From the NCBI GenBank assembly GCA_046760155.1, contig JBHIDQ010000006.1, forward strand, positions 1 through 29,989: a stretch of 29,989 nt of DNA. The letters run 5' to 3'. The stretch comes from JBHIDQ01 sp046760155. Lineage in GTDB: Bacteria; Chloroflexota; Dehalococcoidia; Dehalococcoidales; RBG-16-60-22. Below the pieces are notes generated by a model that worked only from the letters and a program-made list of their open reading frames with translations, ran no database searches and had not been told where the DNA came from. The position numbers and the translations under genes are program-made. Shown here in pieces: positions 1 to 7,818 of this stretch; the stretch's first letter is position 1, and each line of letters starts with the position of its first letter.

Positions 1-267
1 TGCTGCGGTGTAGGCGCCTACGGCGATGAAGCCAGCATGGCCAATCGATAGTTGCCCACAGTAGCCAATCAGGATGTTCAGTCCGGTAGCGGCGATAAGG
101 GTGATGCCAATTAAGTTGGCTACGCCCAGCCAGTAGTTGCCTAAATATAATGGGGCGGTGAGGAGGAGAGCCAAAAAGGCAAAAAAGAGTACCCAGTGGG
201 TCTTGGTGCGCAGGATGGCCATATCCTGGGCGTAAGTATAATTTCGGGTACCACTTGGCAAACTCAT
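1..267 (-). CDS. livM: LivM-type branched-chain amino acid ABC permease (partial, C-terminus outside window)
   Basis: Only the first 89 codons are in the window; the gene continues beyond base 1. The reading frame starts at an ATG at 267 and reads without a stop. It shows a short soluble N-terminus, a first hydrophobic helix and then the LivM hallmark ending in GYCGQLSIGHAGFIAVGAY. LivM pairs with LivH to form the membrane channel of HAAT-family importers, which take up branched-chain amino acids, amides, urea or aromatic acids. The start lies 4 nt after the livH stop, so the two are co-transcribed and probably translationally coupled. The ATPases LivG and LivF and the binding protein are expected further left but cannot be seen. 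Substrate cannot be read from this sequence. Confidence 0.88.
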   Translation of the reverse strand, partial: MSLPSGTRNYTYAQDMAILRTKTHWVLFFAFLALLLTAPLYLGNYWLGVANLIGITLIAATGLNILIGYCGQLSIGHAGFIAVGAYTAA

Positions 268-271
268 TCGA

Positions 272-1156
272 CTATATCCTCTCGATGCGAACTTCTCCAA
301 ATAGCCCGTAGGGCTTAATAATCATAACAATGATGATGATGACGAAGGGAATAATATCCTTGACTCCGGCCCAGAGGAATGGGGTAAGATAGCCACCACC
401 GAGGCTCTCACAGAGCCCGATGATTGGACCGGCGACAACGGCACCGATGAACGAATCTAAACCACCCAGTATCACCACGGAGAAGGCTTTAAGCCCGGTC
501 TCAACCAAACCATGGGTAATGCCACCGATGCTGGAAATCAGGATACCGCCGATGGCGGCCACCACACAGGCAAACATCCATGAGCGGGAGAAAACTCTGG
601 TCACCGGGATGCCGCAGGCCTGGACTGCCATCTGGTCATCAGCGGTTGCCCTCATGGCAATGCCCATCTTATGGTAGCGGAAGAACAAGGTTAGGAGAAT
701 AAATACAATTAAGCAGATACCGACCACCCAGACATATTCCTGGGAAACTACCGCCGGGCCGATGTGAATGACCTCTCTGGGAAACAGACGCGGTAGTGCG
801 TCAACGCTCCAGGGCCAGATGAAAGTTACCACTCCCTCAATAAAGTAGCCTATTCCCAGTGTCACTGTAATCAGGGCTAGAATCGGTTGGGCGATGAGGG
901 GACGCAGTGCAAATCGCTCAATCACCCAGCCCAGAGCCAGGGCAAAGAGAATAACCAAGGGGAAAGCCAACCAGATTGGGAACCCGGCCTGTACCAGCAT
1001 AGCATAGGTAAACCAGGAAGAAACGAGCACGATCTGGCCCAATGCCAGGTTAGCCACGCTGCTGGATTTCCAGATTAGGGCGAAACCAAGCGCAATCAGG
1101 GCATAGACCATGCCGACCGCGATGCCGGTAATGATAAACTGAAGTAACTCAGCCAC
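272..1156 (-). CDS. livH: LivH-type branched-chain amino acid ABC permease
   Basis: This 294-residue protein is the second membrane subunit of a LIV-type (HAAT) ABC importer. It is hydrophobic throughout, with the family N-terminal pattern GIAVGMVYALIALGFALIWK followed by NLALGQIVL, and the later MRATADDQMAVQACGIPV loop that contacts the ATPase. The C-terminal VILGGLDSFIGAVVAGPIIGL segment is also typical. Length matches the family. Translation starts at a GTG (1156) with AGAGG about 11 nt upstream; two upstream ATGs run into a stop at once. It lies 16 nt after the acyl-CoA synthetase stop and 4 nt before livM, so all three form one transcript. Pairing with an acyl-CoA synthetase suggests the cargo could be a carboxylic acid rather than an amino acid. 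Confidence 0.92.
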   Translation of the reverse strand: MAELLQFIITGIAVGMVYALIALGFALIWKSSSVANLALGQIVLVSSWFTYAMLVQAGFPIWLAFPLVILFALALGWVIERFALRPLIAQPILALITVTLGIGYFIEGVVTFIWPWSVDALPRLFPREVIHIGPAVVSQEYVWVVGICLIVFILLTLFFRYHKMGIAMRATADDQMAVQACGIPVTRVFSRSWMFACVVAAIGGILISSIGGITHGLVETGLKAFSVVILGGLDSFIGAVVAGPIIGLCESLGGGYLTPFLWAGVKDIIPFVIIIIVMIIKPYGLFGEVRIERI

Positions 1157-1172
1157 TTACCATCATGCCTCT

Positions 1173-3068
1173 TTAATCGATATACCTCACCTTGATGCTG
1201 GTGGTAACTACTCCTTTTCTCCCGTCTCGATAGGTTACCGGGGCTTTGACATTTATCTCCTTCCCATCCTCATAGATTGCTTCGATTAACTCTCTGTAAC
1301 GTTCCTCCATGAACTCACGTCTTAGCTTTCTGGTTCGGGTAAGTTCCGCTTCATCAGCGTCAAACTCTTTGTGCAGCAGGACGAATCTCCTGACGTGGGC
1401 TGGTTCGGGCAGGTAGCTGTTTACTCGAACCAGGTCTTTCTGCACCAAATTGGCCACCTCTTCCTTCTGGGAGAGGTCAACAAAGGTGGTGTAGGCGATG
1501 CGGTTCCGCTCCGCCCACTTACCGACCATGGCAAAATCAATGTTTATGATTGCCGAGACGAAGTCTTTATCCTTACCACCAATCACCATGGCATCTTTAA
1601 TATAGGGGCTGAACCTCAGCCGGCCTTCCACATACTGAGGGGCGTACTTGATTCCAGAACTAAGCTGTCCCATATGGTCCAGTCGGTCGATGAACAGCAG
1701 GTGTCCATCCTCATCAATATTGACTGCGTCGCCGGTACGGCACCAACCATCCACCAGAGTTTCCGTGGTTTTCCCGGAATCCTTGTGGTAGCCATTAAAC
1801 AGACAGCTATTTCGAACCAGGAGTTCTCCCTCATCAGTTATTCTGACTTCGGTACCGATTGCTGGCCGTCCCACGCTCTCAAATTTGATTTCTCCCTTAC
1901 CGTGAGAGGAGATAAGACCGGCTTCGGTGCTGCCATAATTCTGTCGTAATTCAATACCAATGGCGTGGATGAGCCGAAAGGTGTCCAGACTGAGGACGGA
2001 ACTTCCGGTGACGGCAAACCTGACTTTATTCAACCCGAGCTGGTCTTTTAGGGAACGGAATAAAAGGAGATAAGCAATTCCGTAAAGCGCTCGCCAGAAT
2101 AGATTTGGTTCTTTGCCCTGAAAGCGGATATCTGAAATTTTGTAGCCTACCGGCAGGAACAGGTGATAGCAGAAGCGCTTCAATGGGTGGGCGTCAAACA
2201 TCTTTACCTGAATCTCACTGACCAGGCTTTCCCACTGCCGGGGTCCGTAGATGACGAAGTTGGGTCCAACTTCTCGGGTATCTTCAGCGACGGTTTCTGG
2301 TTCCTCAGGGAAGTTGAGCCTCGCCCCACTGAGAAGGTGGGGAATGGTGGCGAAGAAGCTGTCTCCCACCCAAGCCGCCGGGAAGTTGGAAATCAAATCA
2401 TCGTTCTCATTTAGTGGATAGCGGCCAATAAAGGCTTGGGCGGTATTGATCAAGGCACAGTGGGTGAGCATGGCTCCCTTAGGTAAGCCGGTAGTTCCTG
2501 AAGTATAGTAGATAAAGGCAATGTCATCTGCTTTACCCTTGGCCAAATTCTGTTCAAACAAATTAGGGTGCGTTTGTTCATATTCTCTGCCCAGCCTGAT
2601 TACCTCGGTGAAGGAGGCAAGTATCGGGTCATCATAATTTCGCAGCCCCTTGGGGTCCCAGTAAATGACCTTCTTGAGCAAGGGCAGTTCATCCTTAATC
2701 TCGAGGAATTTATCCGTCTGCTCCTGGTCATTGACGATGGCGAACTTGGCACCCGAATGCTCGGCAACGTATTTCACTTCAGATGGAATTGAGTCAACAA
2801 ATATGCCGGTGACAATGCCACCGGCGGCTTGAGTGGCAAATTCCCCCCAGAACCATTCCGGTTCATTATCGCCGATAATACAAACCACATCGCCTGGCTC
2901 CAGCCCGAGACTGACCAGTCCAAGGGAGAAATATTTTACCTTCTGGTAGTATTCATCCCAACTATATCTCTGCCAGACGCCGAAGTTTTTCATGCACATG
3001 GCCGGCCGCTGGCCCCACTCTTGGTAGTTGCGCTTGATTAATTTTGGGATTGTATCGTAGCTGTCCAT
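1173..3068 (-). CDS. AMP-forming acyl-CoA synthetase (long-chain fatty acid-CoA ligase type)
   Basis: The protein (631 aa) activates a carboxylic acid with ATP and CoA through an acyl-adenylate. The P-loop-like motif YYTSGTTGLPKG is at residues 188-199, QNYGSTEAG marks the A5 region, GWCRTGD the A7 motif and IDRLDHMGQL the hinge region. The C-terminal TRTRKLRR carries the expected catalytic Lys. Size and layout match the FAA1/COG1022 group, although such enzymes next to LIV transporters often act on branched or aromatic acids, so chain length is open. It is first in a transcript with livH and livM. Its 5' leader holds a promoter, a GC-rich hairpin and an intrinsic terminator, so expression is probably attenuated. 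The ATG at 3068 has only a modest AGAG ribosome site. Confidence 0.9.
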   Translation of the reverse strand: MDSYDTIPKLIKRNYQEWGQRPAMCMKNFGVWQRYSWDEYYQKVKYFSLGLVSLGLEPGDVVCIIGDNEPEWFWGEFATQAAGGIVTGIFVDSIPSEVKYVAEHSGAKFAIVNDQEQTDKFLEIKDELPLLKKVIYWDPKGLRNYDDPILASFTEVIRLGREYEQTHPNLFEQNLAKGKADDIAFIYYTSGTTGLPKGAMLTHCALINTAQAFIGRYPLNENDDLISNFPAAWVGDSFFATIPHLLSGARLNFPEEPETVAEDTREVGPNFVIYGPRQWESLVSEIQVKMFDAHPLKRFCYHLFLPVGYKISDIRFQGKEPNLFWRALYGIAYLLLFRSLKDQLGLNKVRFAVTGSSVLSLDTFRLIHAIGIELRQNYGSTEAGLISSHGKGEIKFESVGRPAIGTEVRITDEGELLVRNSCLFNGYHKDSGKTTETLVDGWCRTGDAVNIDEDGHLLFIDRLDHMGQLSSGIKYAPQYVEGRLRFSPYIKDAMVIGGKDKDFVSAIINIDFAMVGKWAERNRIAYTTFVDLSQKEEVANLVQKDLVRVNSYLPEPAHVRRFVLLHKEFDADEAELTRTRKLRREFMEERYRELIEAIYEDGKEINVKAPVTYRDGRKGVVTTSIKVRYID

Positions 3069-3084
3069 CTAAAATTCTCTGCCT

Positions 3085-3112
3085 AAAAAAATACCTCCCG
3101 CCTGGGGAGGTA
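3085..3112 (-). terminator. Intrinsic terminator inside the acyl-CoA synthetase leader
   Basis: On the minus strand an 8-bp perfect stem (TACCTCCC / GGGAGGTA, 3112-3105 with 3099-3092) closes a 5-nt loop and is followed by seven T residues (3091-3085). It sits only 17 nt upstream of the start codon at 3068 and downstream of a good promoter at 3300-3271, so it would stop transcription before the gene unless it is relieved. It could also end read-through from the thioesterase operon. Confidence 0.75.
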
Positions 3113-3264
3113 CTCTTATACTGTTTATCGATGCTTATTGGCTAGATTTGCCTTTAGAATCCCCCAAGCGCACCCCGGTGCGCCCGGTAAAGACGAATTT
3201 TGTTCTCTCCAAATGGCAACCAGTTATTTTCATGGCTCTAGATTCGCTTACGTTCTGCTAACGG
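3113..3264 (-). promoter_or_regulatory. Structured 5' leader of the acyl-CoA synthetase-liv transcript (candidate attenuator or riboswitch)
   Basis: About 200 nt separate the predicted transcription start (near 3264) from the start codon. The RNA contains a strong hairpin GCGCACC-GG-GGTGCGC (3183-3168). A 5' GAATC can pair with a later GATTC across about 80 nt, enclosing that hairpin. The leader ends in an intrinsic terminator. I cannot match it to a known riboswitch class; short strings resembling the glycine riboswitch (GGAGAG, AAGGCAAA) occur, but the conserved core does not. Confidence 0.45.
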
Positions 3265-3270
3265 GAAGGT

Positions 3271-3300
3271 AGTTTACCATAATGAAAATTGGTCTGTCAA
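3271..3300 (-). promoter_or_regulatory. Promoter for acyl-CoA synthetase-livH-livM
   Basis: On the minus strand a perfect -35 TTGACA (3300-3295) is followed after 18 nt by TAAACT (3276-3271). It lies between the thioesterase stop and the acyl-CoA synthetase, which makes the latter an independent transcription unit with a leader of about 200 nt. Confidence 0.6.
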
Positions 3301-3355
3301 TATTCAGGGTAAGAAACCGTTAGGAAGATAAGGTAAAACCTCTTTTTGTCTCTCG

Positions 3356-3796
3356 TTACCCTTTAGTCACCGGAATCGTTGTCCCGGTGGCCCTGGCGAT
3401 GAGCTTTCCTTCCTGGTTGGTTACCGTCATTTCGGCGATGCTGACCCGCCGACCGCTCTTTACCACCCGGCCCTCAGCGATAAGTTCATCACCTGCTTTG
3501 GCGGCGGCGATAAAATGAATGTTGAACTGAGAAGCAATGTTGGGACGGCTCATCGAATTGACGGCGTAGGCAAAGGCTTGGTCGGCCACCGCCATTATGA
3601 TACCGCCAAAGACGAAACCGTTAAAATTCTCATGTTCAGGCGTTAATTTAATGGTTACCTTGGCATAGCCCGGGGATAGCTCCAGTAATTGCATTTTGAG
3701 GAAAGAGGCGATGGGCTCTTCTTTGGCCTCGGCTCTCAGTCTGGTCAGAGCATCGGGTGCTTTGTTTTCCTGTTCCGGCATTTTTCCAGTCTCCAT
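3356..3796 (-). CDS. PaaI-family hotdog thioesterase
   Basis: The 146-residue product belongs to the PaaI/COG2050 hotdog-fold acyl-CoA thioesterases. The family signature is the central-helix region FVFGGIIMAVADQAFAYAVNS, where the Asp/Asn-containing helix forms the active site, followed by the FIAAAKAGDELIAEGRVVKSGRRVSIAEMTV strand pattern. It would release free acid and CoA from an acyl- or aryl-CoA. It is last in the iorA-iorB-aminotransferase operon, 13 nt after the aminotransferase stop, so it probably recycles CoA from the acyl-CoA made by IorAB. The ATG at 3796 gives the full frame, but the in-frame ATG at 3781 has a better ribosome site (GGAG, 9 nt upstream) and may be the real start. 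Confidence 0.87.
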   Translation of the reverse strand: METGKMPEQENKAPDALTRLRAEAKEEPIASFLKMQLLELSPGYAKVTIKLTPEHENFNGFVFGGIIMAVADQAFAYAVNSMSRPNIASQFNIHFIAAAKAGDELIAEGRVVKSGRRVSIAEMTVTNQEGKLIARATGTTIPVTKG

Positions 3797-3809
3797 TTCC
3801 CGAGGTGCA

Positions 3810-4997
3810 CTAGCCCAGTCCGAATTCTTGTGCCGCCTTGCGAAAGCCGGCTAGTGAACCTTCGAGTACCTTATCATGAACACAGTAGGCGATGCGGAAA
3901 TATCCCGGTGTCCCGAAACCACGCCCGGGCACCGTGAGCACCTTCAATTGCAGTAGCTCCCTGACGAAAGCAAGGTCATCTTCCAGTGGTGATTTGGGAA
4001 ACATGTAGAAAGCCCCTTGAGGTTTTACCATCGAATAGCCCATTTCGGTGAGGTGCTGATACAAAAAGTCTCTTTTCTGCTGATATTCAGCCACCGAAAC
4101 CGTTACCGACTGAAGATTACGTACCAAGTGCTGCATCAGCGCCGAGGCATTGACAAATCCCAGTGTCCGGTTAACGTGAATGAAACCATTTATCAGTTCC
4201 TCTCGCTGGCGGCATTCCGGGTGGATGGCAATATAGCCAATGCGCTCGCCGGGTAGTGCCAAGTCTTTGGAATGGGAAGTGGCGATGAGGCTTTGCGTGT
4301 GGTGGTGCAGTGGGAAGGGGTATTTTAAACCATCGTAGATAAGCTTGCGGTAAGCTTCATCGCTGATGAGCAAAATCTGCGTCCCGTACTGGGCCTCCTT
4401 TTTGCGGAGCAACTCTCCCAGACCCCGCAGTCGCTCCTCACTATAGACAGCACCTGAGGGGTTGTTAGGGGAGTTTATGATTACCGCTCTGGTCTTTTCG
4501 TTAACGGCGTTTTCCAGAGCCTCCAGTCTGGGAGCAAATTGCTCATCAGTGGGAAGAATTCTAGCCACCCCGTAGTGGTTGTCAATGTAGTGGACATACT
4601 CGGCAAAGTAGGGAGCAAAGATAATGACCTCGTCTCCAGCGTTGAGTATTGTTTTCAGCACCACGTTTAACGCTCCCGCCGCCCCGCAGGTCATAACAAT
4701 ATCATTCAGGGTGAACTTGATGCCGGTCTCCAGTGAAAGCTGTTCGGCAGCTGCCTCTCTTGTCTCGGCATAACCGGCATTGCTCATGTAGCGATGCATC
4801 CCGGATTGAGGGTGCTCGGCTAACTTCTTTAGTTCCTGGAAAAACTCAGCTGGAGGTTCAATCACTGGATTACCTAGCGAAAGGTCGAAGACATTTTCTT
4901 CACCATAGCGCTGTTTCATAACGGCTCCATCCTCAAACATGCGCCGGATCCATGAACCCGAGGCCATACTTTTTCGGATTTTTTCAGAGATGGACAT
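3810..4997 (-). CDS. PLP-dependent class I/II aminotransferase (AspC-like)
   Basis: This 395-residue fold-type I aminotransferase moves the amino group of an amino acid to a 2-oxo acid. The Schiff-base lysine is K244 in SHSKDLALPGERIGY, with SPNNPSG (176-182) and SDEAYRKL (D213, Y216) contacting PLP; the C-terminal GYFRIAYC supplies the substrate-carboxylate Arg. The start ATG at 4997 has AAGGA 9 nt upstream and overlaps the iorB end by 14 nt, showing co-translation. Its place between iorB and a thioesterase indicates that it supplies aryl- or branched-chain 2-oxo acids to IorAB; the aromatic/aliphatic preference cannot be read from the sequence. Confidence 0.9.
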   Translation of the reverse strand: MSISEKIRKSMASGSWIRRMFEDGAVMKQRYGEENVFDLSLGNPVIEPPAEFFQELKKLAEHPQSGMHRYMSNAGYAETREAAAEQLSLETGIKFTLNDIVMTCGAAGALNVVLKTILNAGDEVIIFAPYFAEYVHYIDNHYGVARILPTDEQFAPRLEALENAVNEKTRAVIINSPNNPSGAVYSEERLRGLGELLRKKEAQYGTQILLISDEAYRKLIYDGLKYPFPLHHHTQSLIATSHSKDLALPGERIGYIAIHPECRQREELINGFIHVNRTLGFVNASALMQHLVRNLQSVTVSVAEYQQKRDFLYQHLTEMGYSMVKPQGAFYMFPKSPLEDDLAFVRELLQLKVLTVPGRGFGTPGYFRIAYCVHDKVLEGSLAGFRKAAQEFGLG

Positions 4998-5580
4998 CGC
5001 GGATTTCCTTTCTTCCCTTATTGAAGGCAGTAAGGTTAATTTGCCGAATATTTACTGGTAGACGCTGGGAGATACTATCCTTCCAGGCGGATACTTTAAA
5101 GGGCATAAAAAGCGAAGTACACCCGAGCATAAACATGTTGAGTGTCCTGATATTACCCAGCTCTCTGGCACGACGGGTGCCTTCGATAAAGTAGATGCGG
5201 TCAGTGCGCTGCTTGATAATATCCTTTATCTCTTTATCGCCGGGATACCGCTCATTGCCTAAACTGACGGCAAGCGGCGGTAAGGCTTGATTGTTGACGA
5301 TGGCAGTCCCTCCCTGTCGGAGGTAATGGGCCCACCGGGCAGCTTCCAGCTTCTCCAGGGCGAGCAATATATCGACCTCTCCCTGTTTAATCAAGGGAGA
5401 CCAGACCTGGTGGGCTATCCGCACATTGCTGATAACACTACCACCACGTTGGGCCATGCCTATGGTGTCGGTTTTCTTGACATCATAGCCAGCCGCCATG
5501 GCGGTCTCACCGATGATGTCACTGGCTAGAATAATCCCCTGACCGCCGGCTCCGGTGACAAGCAGGTCTAGTTTCTTCAT
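4984..5580 (-). CDS. iorB: Indolepyruvate:ferredoxin oxidoreductase, beta subunit
   Basis: This 198-residue protein is the gamma-domain (2-oxoacid:acceptor oxidoreductase) subunit of IOR. It has the N-terminal GAGGQGIILASDIIGETA motif (10-27) and the KKTDTIGMAQRGGSVISNVRI segment typical of IorB, and its length is normal. With IorA it oxidatively decarboxylates aryl-pyruvates to aryl-acetyl-CoA, reducing ferredoxin. Its ATG overlaps the iorA stop by 4 nt (ATGA), so the subunits are coupled. The 3' end overlaps the aminotransferase start. Confidence 0.92.
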   Translation of the reverse strand: MKKLDLLVTGAGGQGIILASDIIGETAMAAGYDVKKTDTIGMAQRGGSVISNVRIAHQVWSPLIKQGEVDILLALEKLEAARWAHYLRQGGTAIVNNQALPPLAVSLGNERYPGDKEIKDIIKQRTDRIYFIEGTRRARELGNIRTLNMFMLGCTSLFMPFKVSAWKDSISQRLPVNIRQINLTAFNKGRKEIRDVHL

Positions 5581-7400
5581 TTGGCTACCTTAATCATAAT
5601 TTTAGATTGCGGAGCTATTGCCTGTCGGGGGCAAAGCTGCTGGCAAATGGTACAGGCATCACCGACACATAGCGTCGGGTCAATGTAAATTTGCTCGTCT
5701 TCTCTCTGAATCGCCGAGCAACCAGGTAGAAGGCAGATGCCACAGAGGTTACATTTCTCGGCATCAATAGCTCTCGGTTCACCACGCCGCGGCACCCGCA
5801 CCGAACAGGCGCCACGGACGATAATCACCGAAAGCTCAGGACTATCCAGAGAACTCCTGACACTATTTCTTAGTGCCTTCAGATTAAAGGCATCGACCAC
5901 CTTGACATCATTGACCCCGATACCTCGAACCAGTTGCTCCAGCGCTACCTTTGTGGTTTCTTTGCCCTGTGCTGAGATACCAGTGCCGGGGTGTTCCTGG
6001 TGTCCGGTCATGGCGGTAGTGCCGTTGTCTAGGATTACCAGCGTTATTTGTCCTTGGTTGTAAACGCCGTTGACCAGGCCGGTGATACCGGAATGAAGAA
6101 AGGTGGAATCACCGATGACCGCAACCACTTTGTTGCTGACACCCGCCTTCTCCATGCCTAAGGCCTGCCCGATACTGGCACCCATGCAGGCGCAAGTGTC
6201 CATGGCGAGGAGCGGGGGATAGGCACCAAGGGTATAGCAGCCGATATCACCGGTGATGATTAATTTTGAATCTTTGGGTGTCTTCTCTCTGGTCTTCACC
6301 GATTTGGCGCGCTGTCCGATAGTGCTGAGAACAAAGAAGATACCGGTATGCGGGCAGCCCGGGCAGAGGAGGGGAGGGCGGTGGGGTAGCTCGGGGACGG
6401 TTTCTATCCGCCGGATTGACGGTCCGGCAAGCAAACCAGCCTTGCGACTGACTTGTTCTATAATGTCTGGATTTAGTTCCCCCAGCCTGGGGATGAATTC
6501 CTTGCCGGAAACTTTTATCCCCATCATCTGAATATTTTCCTGGAGAAACGGGTCGAGTTCCTCGATGACGATTAACCGGTCTACCTGAGCAGCAAAGTGG
6601 CGGAGCAAATTCTGGGGGAGGGGATAGGTCATACCCAGTTTAAGAAAGGAGACGTTGGGGAAGACCTCTCTGGCGTACTGGTAGGCGACGCCACTGGTCA
6701 CCACACCAAGTTGGCGCTCGCCCCAAATTACCTGATTAAGGGGAAAGGTTTCCGCAAAGTCGGCTAGCTTGACCAAGCGCTCTTCCATCAAAGGATGCCT
6801 GAGGCGGGCATGAACCGGCAGCATGACATATTTTTGTACATCATACCGAAAGCCCGGCTGACTGGTAGGCAAAGCTCGGCTCTGCTTTACCTTTACTACC
6901 GACTTGGAGTGGGAGATGCGAGTGGTAGTGCGCACCAGCACCGGGGTATCAAACTTTTCACTAAGGTCAAAGGCGTGAGTCATGAATTCGTAGGCTTCCT
7001 GGCTGTCGCTGGGCTCCAGCATGGGCACCTTGGCGAGTTTGGCATAGTGACGATTATCCTGCTCACCCTGCGAACTGTGTGCTCCCGGGTCATCAGCGCT
7101 AATCACCACCAAGCCGGCATTAACTCCGGTGGTTGAGGCAGCTATAAAAGGGTCGCTGGCGACGTTCAGTCCCACCTGTTTCATGGATACCATCGCCCGA
7201 GTTCCGGCATAGGCTGCCCCCAGCGCCACCTCCAGCGCTACCTTCTCATTCGTTGACCATTCCGCGTAAACGTCATCAAAGCGAGCTACGGATTCGAGTA
7301 TTTCCGTGCTTGGGGTTCCGGGATAGGCCGCGGCTACTTTGACACCAGCGTGGTAGGCTCCCAAGGCGAGAGCCTCGTTCCCAGACAGTAGTTTCAGCAT
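5577..7400 (-). CDS. iorA: Indolepyruvate:ferredoxin oxidoreductase, alpha subunit
   Basis: The protein (607 aa from the ATG at 7400) carries all the catalytic parts of IOR. The N-terminal pyrimidine-binding domain starts LLSGNEALALGAYHAGV and has AAYPGTPSTEI. The C-terminal half has the thiamine-diphosphate site (GDIGCYTLGAYPPL, then GDSTFLHSG...NGTTAMTGHQEHPG). The tail has two Fe-S motifs, CNLCGICLLPGC and CVGDACTICQQLCP. The frame is open upstream to 7517, but those 39 residues are not family-like, and the extended -10 at 7415-7410 lies inside them, so 7400 is the real start. The message would be nearly leaderless. It heads the iorA-iorB-aminotransferase-thioesterase operon and is divergent from a GYD-domain gene. 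Confidence 0.93.
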   Translation of the reverse strand: MLKLLSGNEALALGAYHAGVKVAAAYPGTPSTEILESVARFDDVYAEWSTNEKVALEVALGAAYAGTRAMVSMKQVGLNVASDPFIAASTTGVNAGLVVISADDPGAHSSQGEQDNRHYAKLAKVPMLEPSDSQEAYEFMTHAFDLSEKFDTPVLVRTTTRISHSKSVVKVKQSRALPTSQPGFRYDVQKYVMLPVHARLRHPLMEERLVKLADFAETFPLNQVIWGERQLGVVTSGVAYQYAREVFPNVSFLKLGMTYPLPQNLLRHFAAQVDRLIVIEELDPFLQENIQMMGIKVSGKEFIPRLGELNPDIIEQVSRKAGLLAGPSIRRIETVPELPHRPPLLCPGCPHTGIFFVLSTIGQRAKSVKTREKTPKDSKLIITGDIGCYTLGAYPPLLAMDTCACMGASIGQALGMEKAGVSNKVVAVIGDSTFLHSGITGLVNGVYNQGQITLVILDNGTTAMTGHQEHPGTGISAQGKETTKVALEQLVRGIGVNDVKVVDAFNLKALRNSVRSSLDSPELSVIIVRGACSVRVPRRGEPRAIDAEKCNLCGICLLPGCSAIQREDEQIYIDPTLCVGDACTICQQLCPRQAIAPQSKIMIKVAK

Positions 7401-7409
7401 CTTCGCCAC

Positions 7410-7437
7410 ATTATACCATAACTGGCCTCTTCGACAA
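7410..7437 (-). promoter_or_regulatory. iorA promoter with extended -10, giving a nearly leaderless mRNA
   Basis: On the minus strand TTGTCG (7437-7432) and a perfect TATAAT (7415-7410) are separated by 16 nt, and TG stands one base before the -10 (TGGTATAAT). The start codon at 7400 begins 9 nt after the -10, so transcription should start within about 0-4 nt of the ATG, leaving no room for a Shine-Dalgarno site. Confidence 0.6.
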
Positions 7438-7451
7438 ACGCGTTGGCAGCA

Positions 7452-7482
7452 TTGACAAACCGGCTTGTCATACCTACATAAT
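7452..7482 (+). promoter_or_regulatory. Promoter of the GYD-domain gene with overlapping palindromic operator candidate
   Basis: TTGACA (7452-7457) is followed by TACATAAT, in which TACATA (17-nt spacer) or CATAAT (7477-7482, 19-nt spacer) could be the -10. A near-perfect 18-bp palindrome lies across the -35 and spacer at 7453-7470: TGACAA, then ACCGGC, then TTGTCA. Only one inner base pair is broken. It is placed to control this promoter and perhaps the divergent iorA promoter. Confidence 0.5.
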
Positions 7483-7515
7483 ACGGATTGAGATTCTGAC
7501 TGAGAGGAGGCAGCC

Positions 7516-7818
7516 ATGCCGGTCTACGTTATGCTGACCACGCTTACCGACGCCGGGAGAAAAGCGGTGCAGGATGACCCGGAGACACTCAGGGAGATCA
7601 ATAAAGAAGTGGAGTATATGGGAGTCAAAATCCTCGACCAGTTTGCTCTTTTGGGTCAGTACGATTTTGTCAATATACTTGAAGCACCCAGTAACGAAGT
7701 AATGGCCAAGCTGGCAACAAGATTGAGTGTCCGAGGAAATTTTCAAACGATGACCCTGGCGGCAATCACCGTTGATGCACTCATTGAGACCCTGAAAGAG
7801 AAAGAACCCCCCTGGTAA
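7516..7818 (+). CDS. GYD-domain protein
   Basis: This 100-residue protein matches the small GYD family (ferredoxin-like fold, distantly related to the AsnC/Lrp ligand-binding domain). It starts MPVYVMLTTLTDAG, has the family motif as GQYD (47-50) and ends with FQTMTLAAITVDAL. There is no DNA-binding domain. The ribosome site GGAGG lies 5 nt before the ATG. The gene is divergent from iorA and shares its regulatory region, so a role linked to amino-acid or 2-oxo-acid status is plausible, but the function of the family is not established. Confidence 0.85.
   Translation: MPVYVMLTTLTDAGRKAVQDDPETLREINKEVEYMGVKILDQFALLGQYDFVNILEAPSNEVMAKLATRLSVRGNFQTMTLAAITVDALIETLKEKEPPW

Noticed and set aside
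1371..1949. A 192-codon plus-strand frame antisense to the acyl-CoA synthetase
   Set aside because: It lies fully inside a clear gene on the other strand, has no family-like sequence and no ribosome site of note; it is a shadow frame.
3113..3264. Glycine-riboswitch-like strings (GGAGAG, AAGGCAAA) in the acyl-CoA synthetase leader
   Set aside because: The conserved core between them and the tandem layout are missing, and a T-box AGGGTGG-type motif is also absent, so no known class is claimed.
7401..7517. N-terminal extension of iorA with several Cys
   Set aside because: The extension covers the iorA promoter and does not match the family; the Cys-rich look comes from antisense of regulatory DNA.
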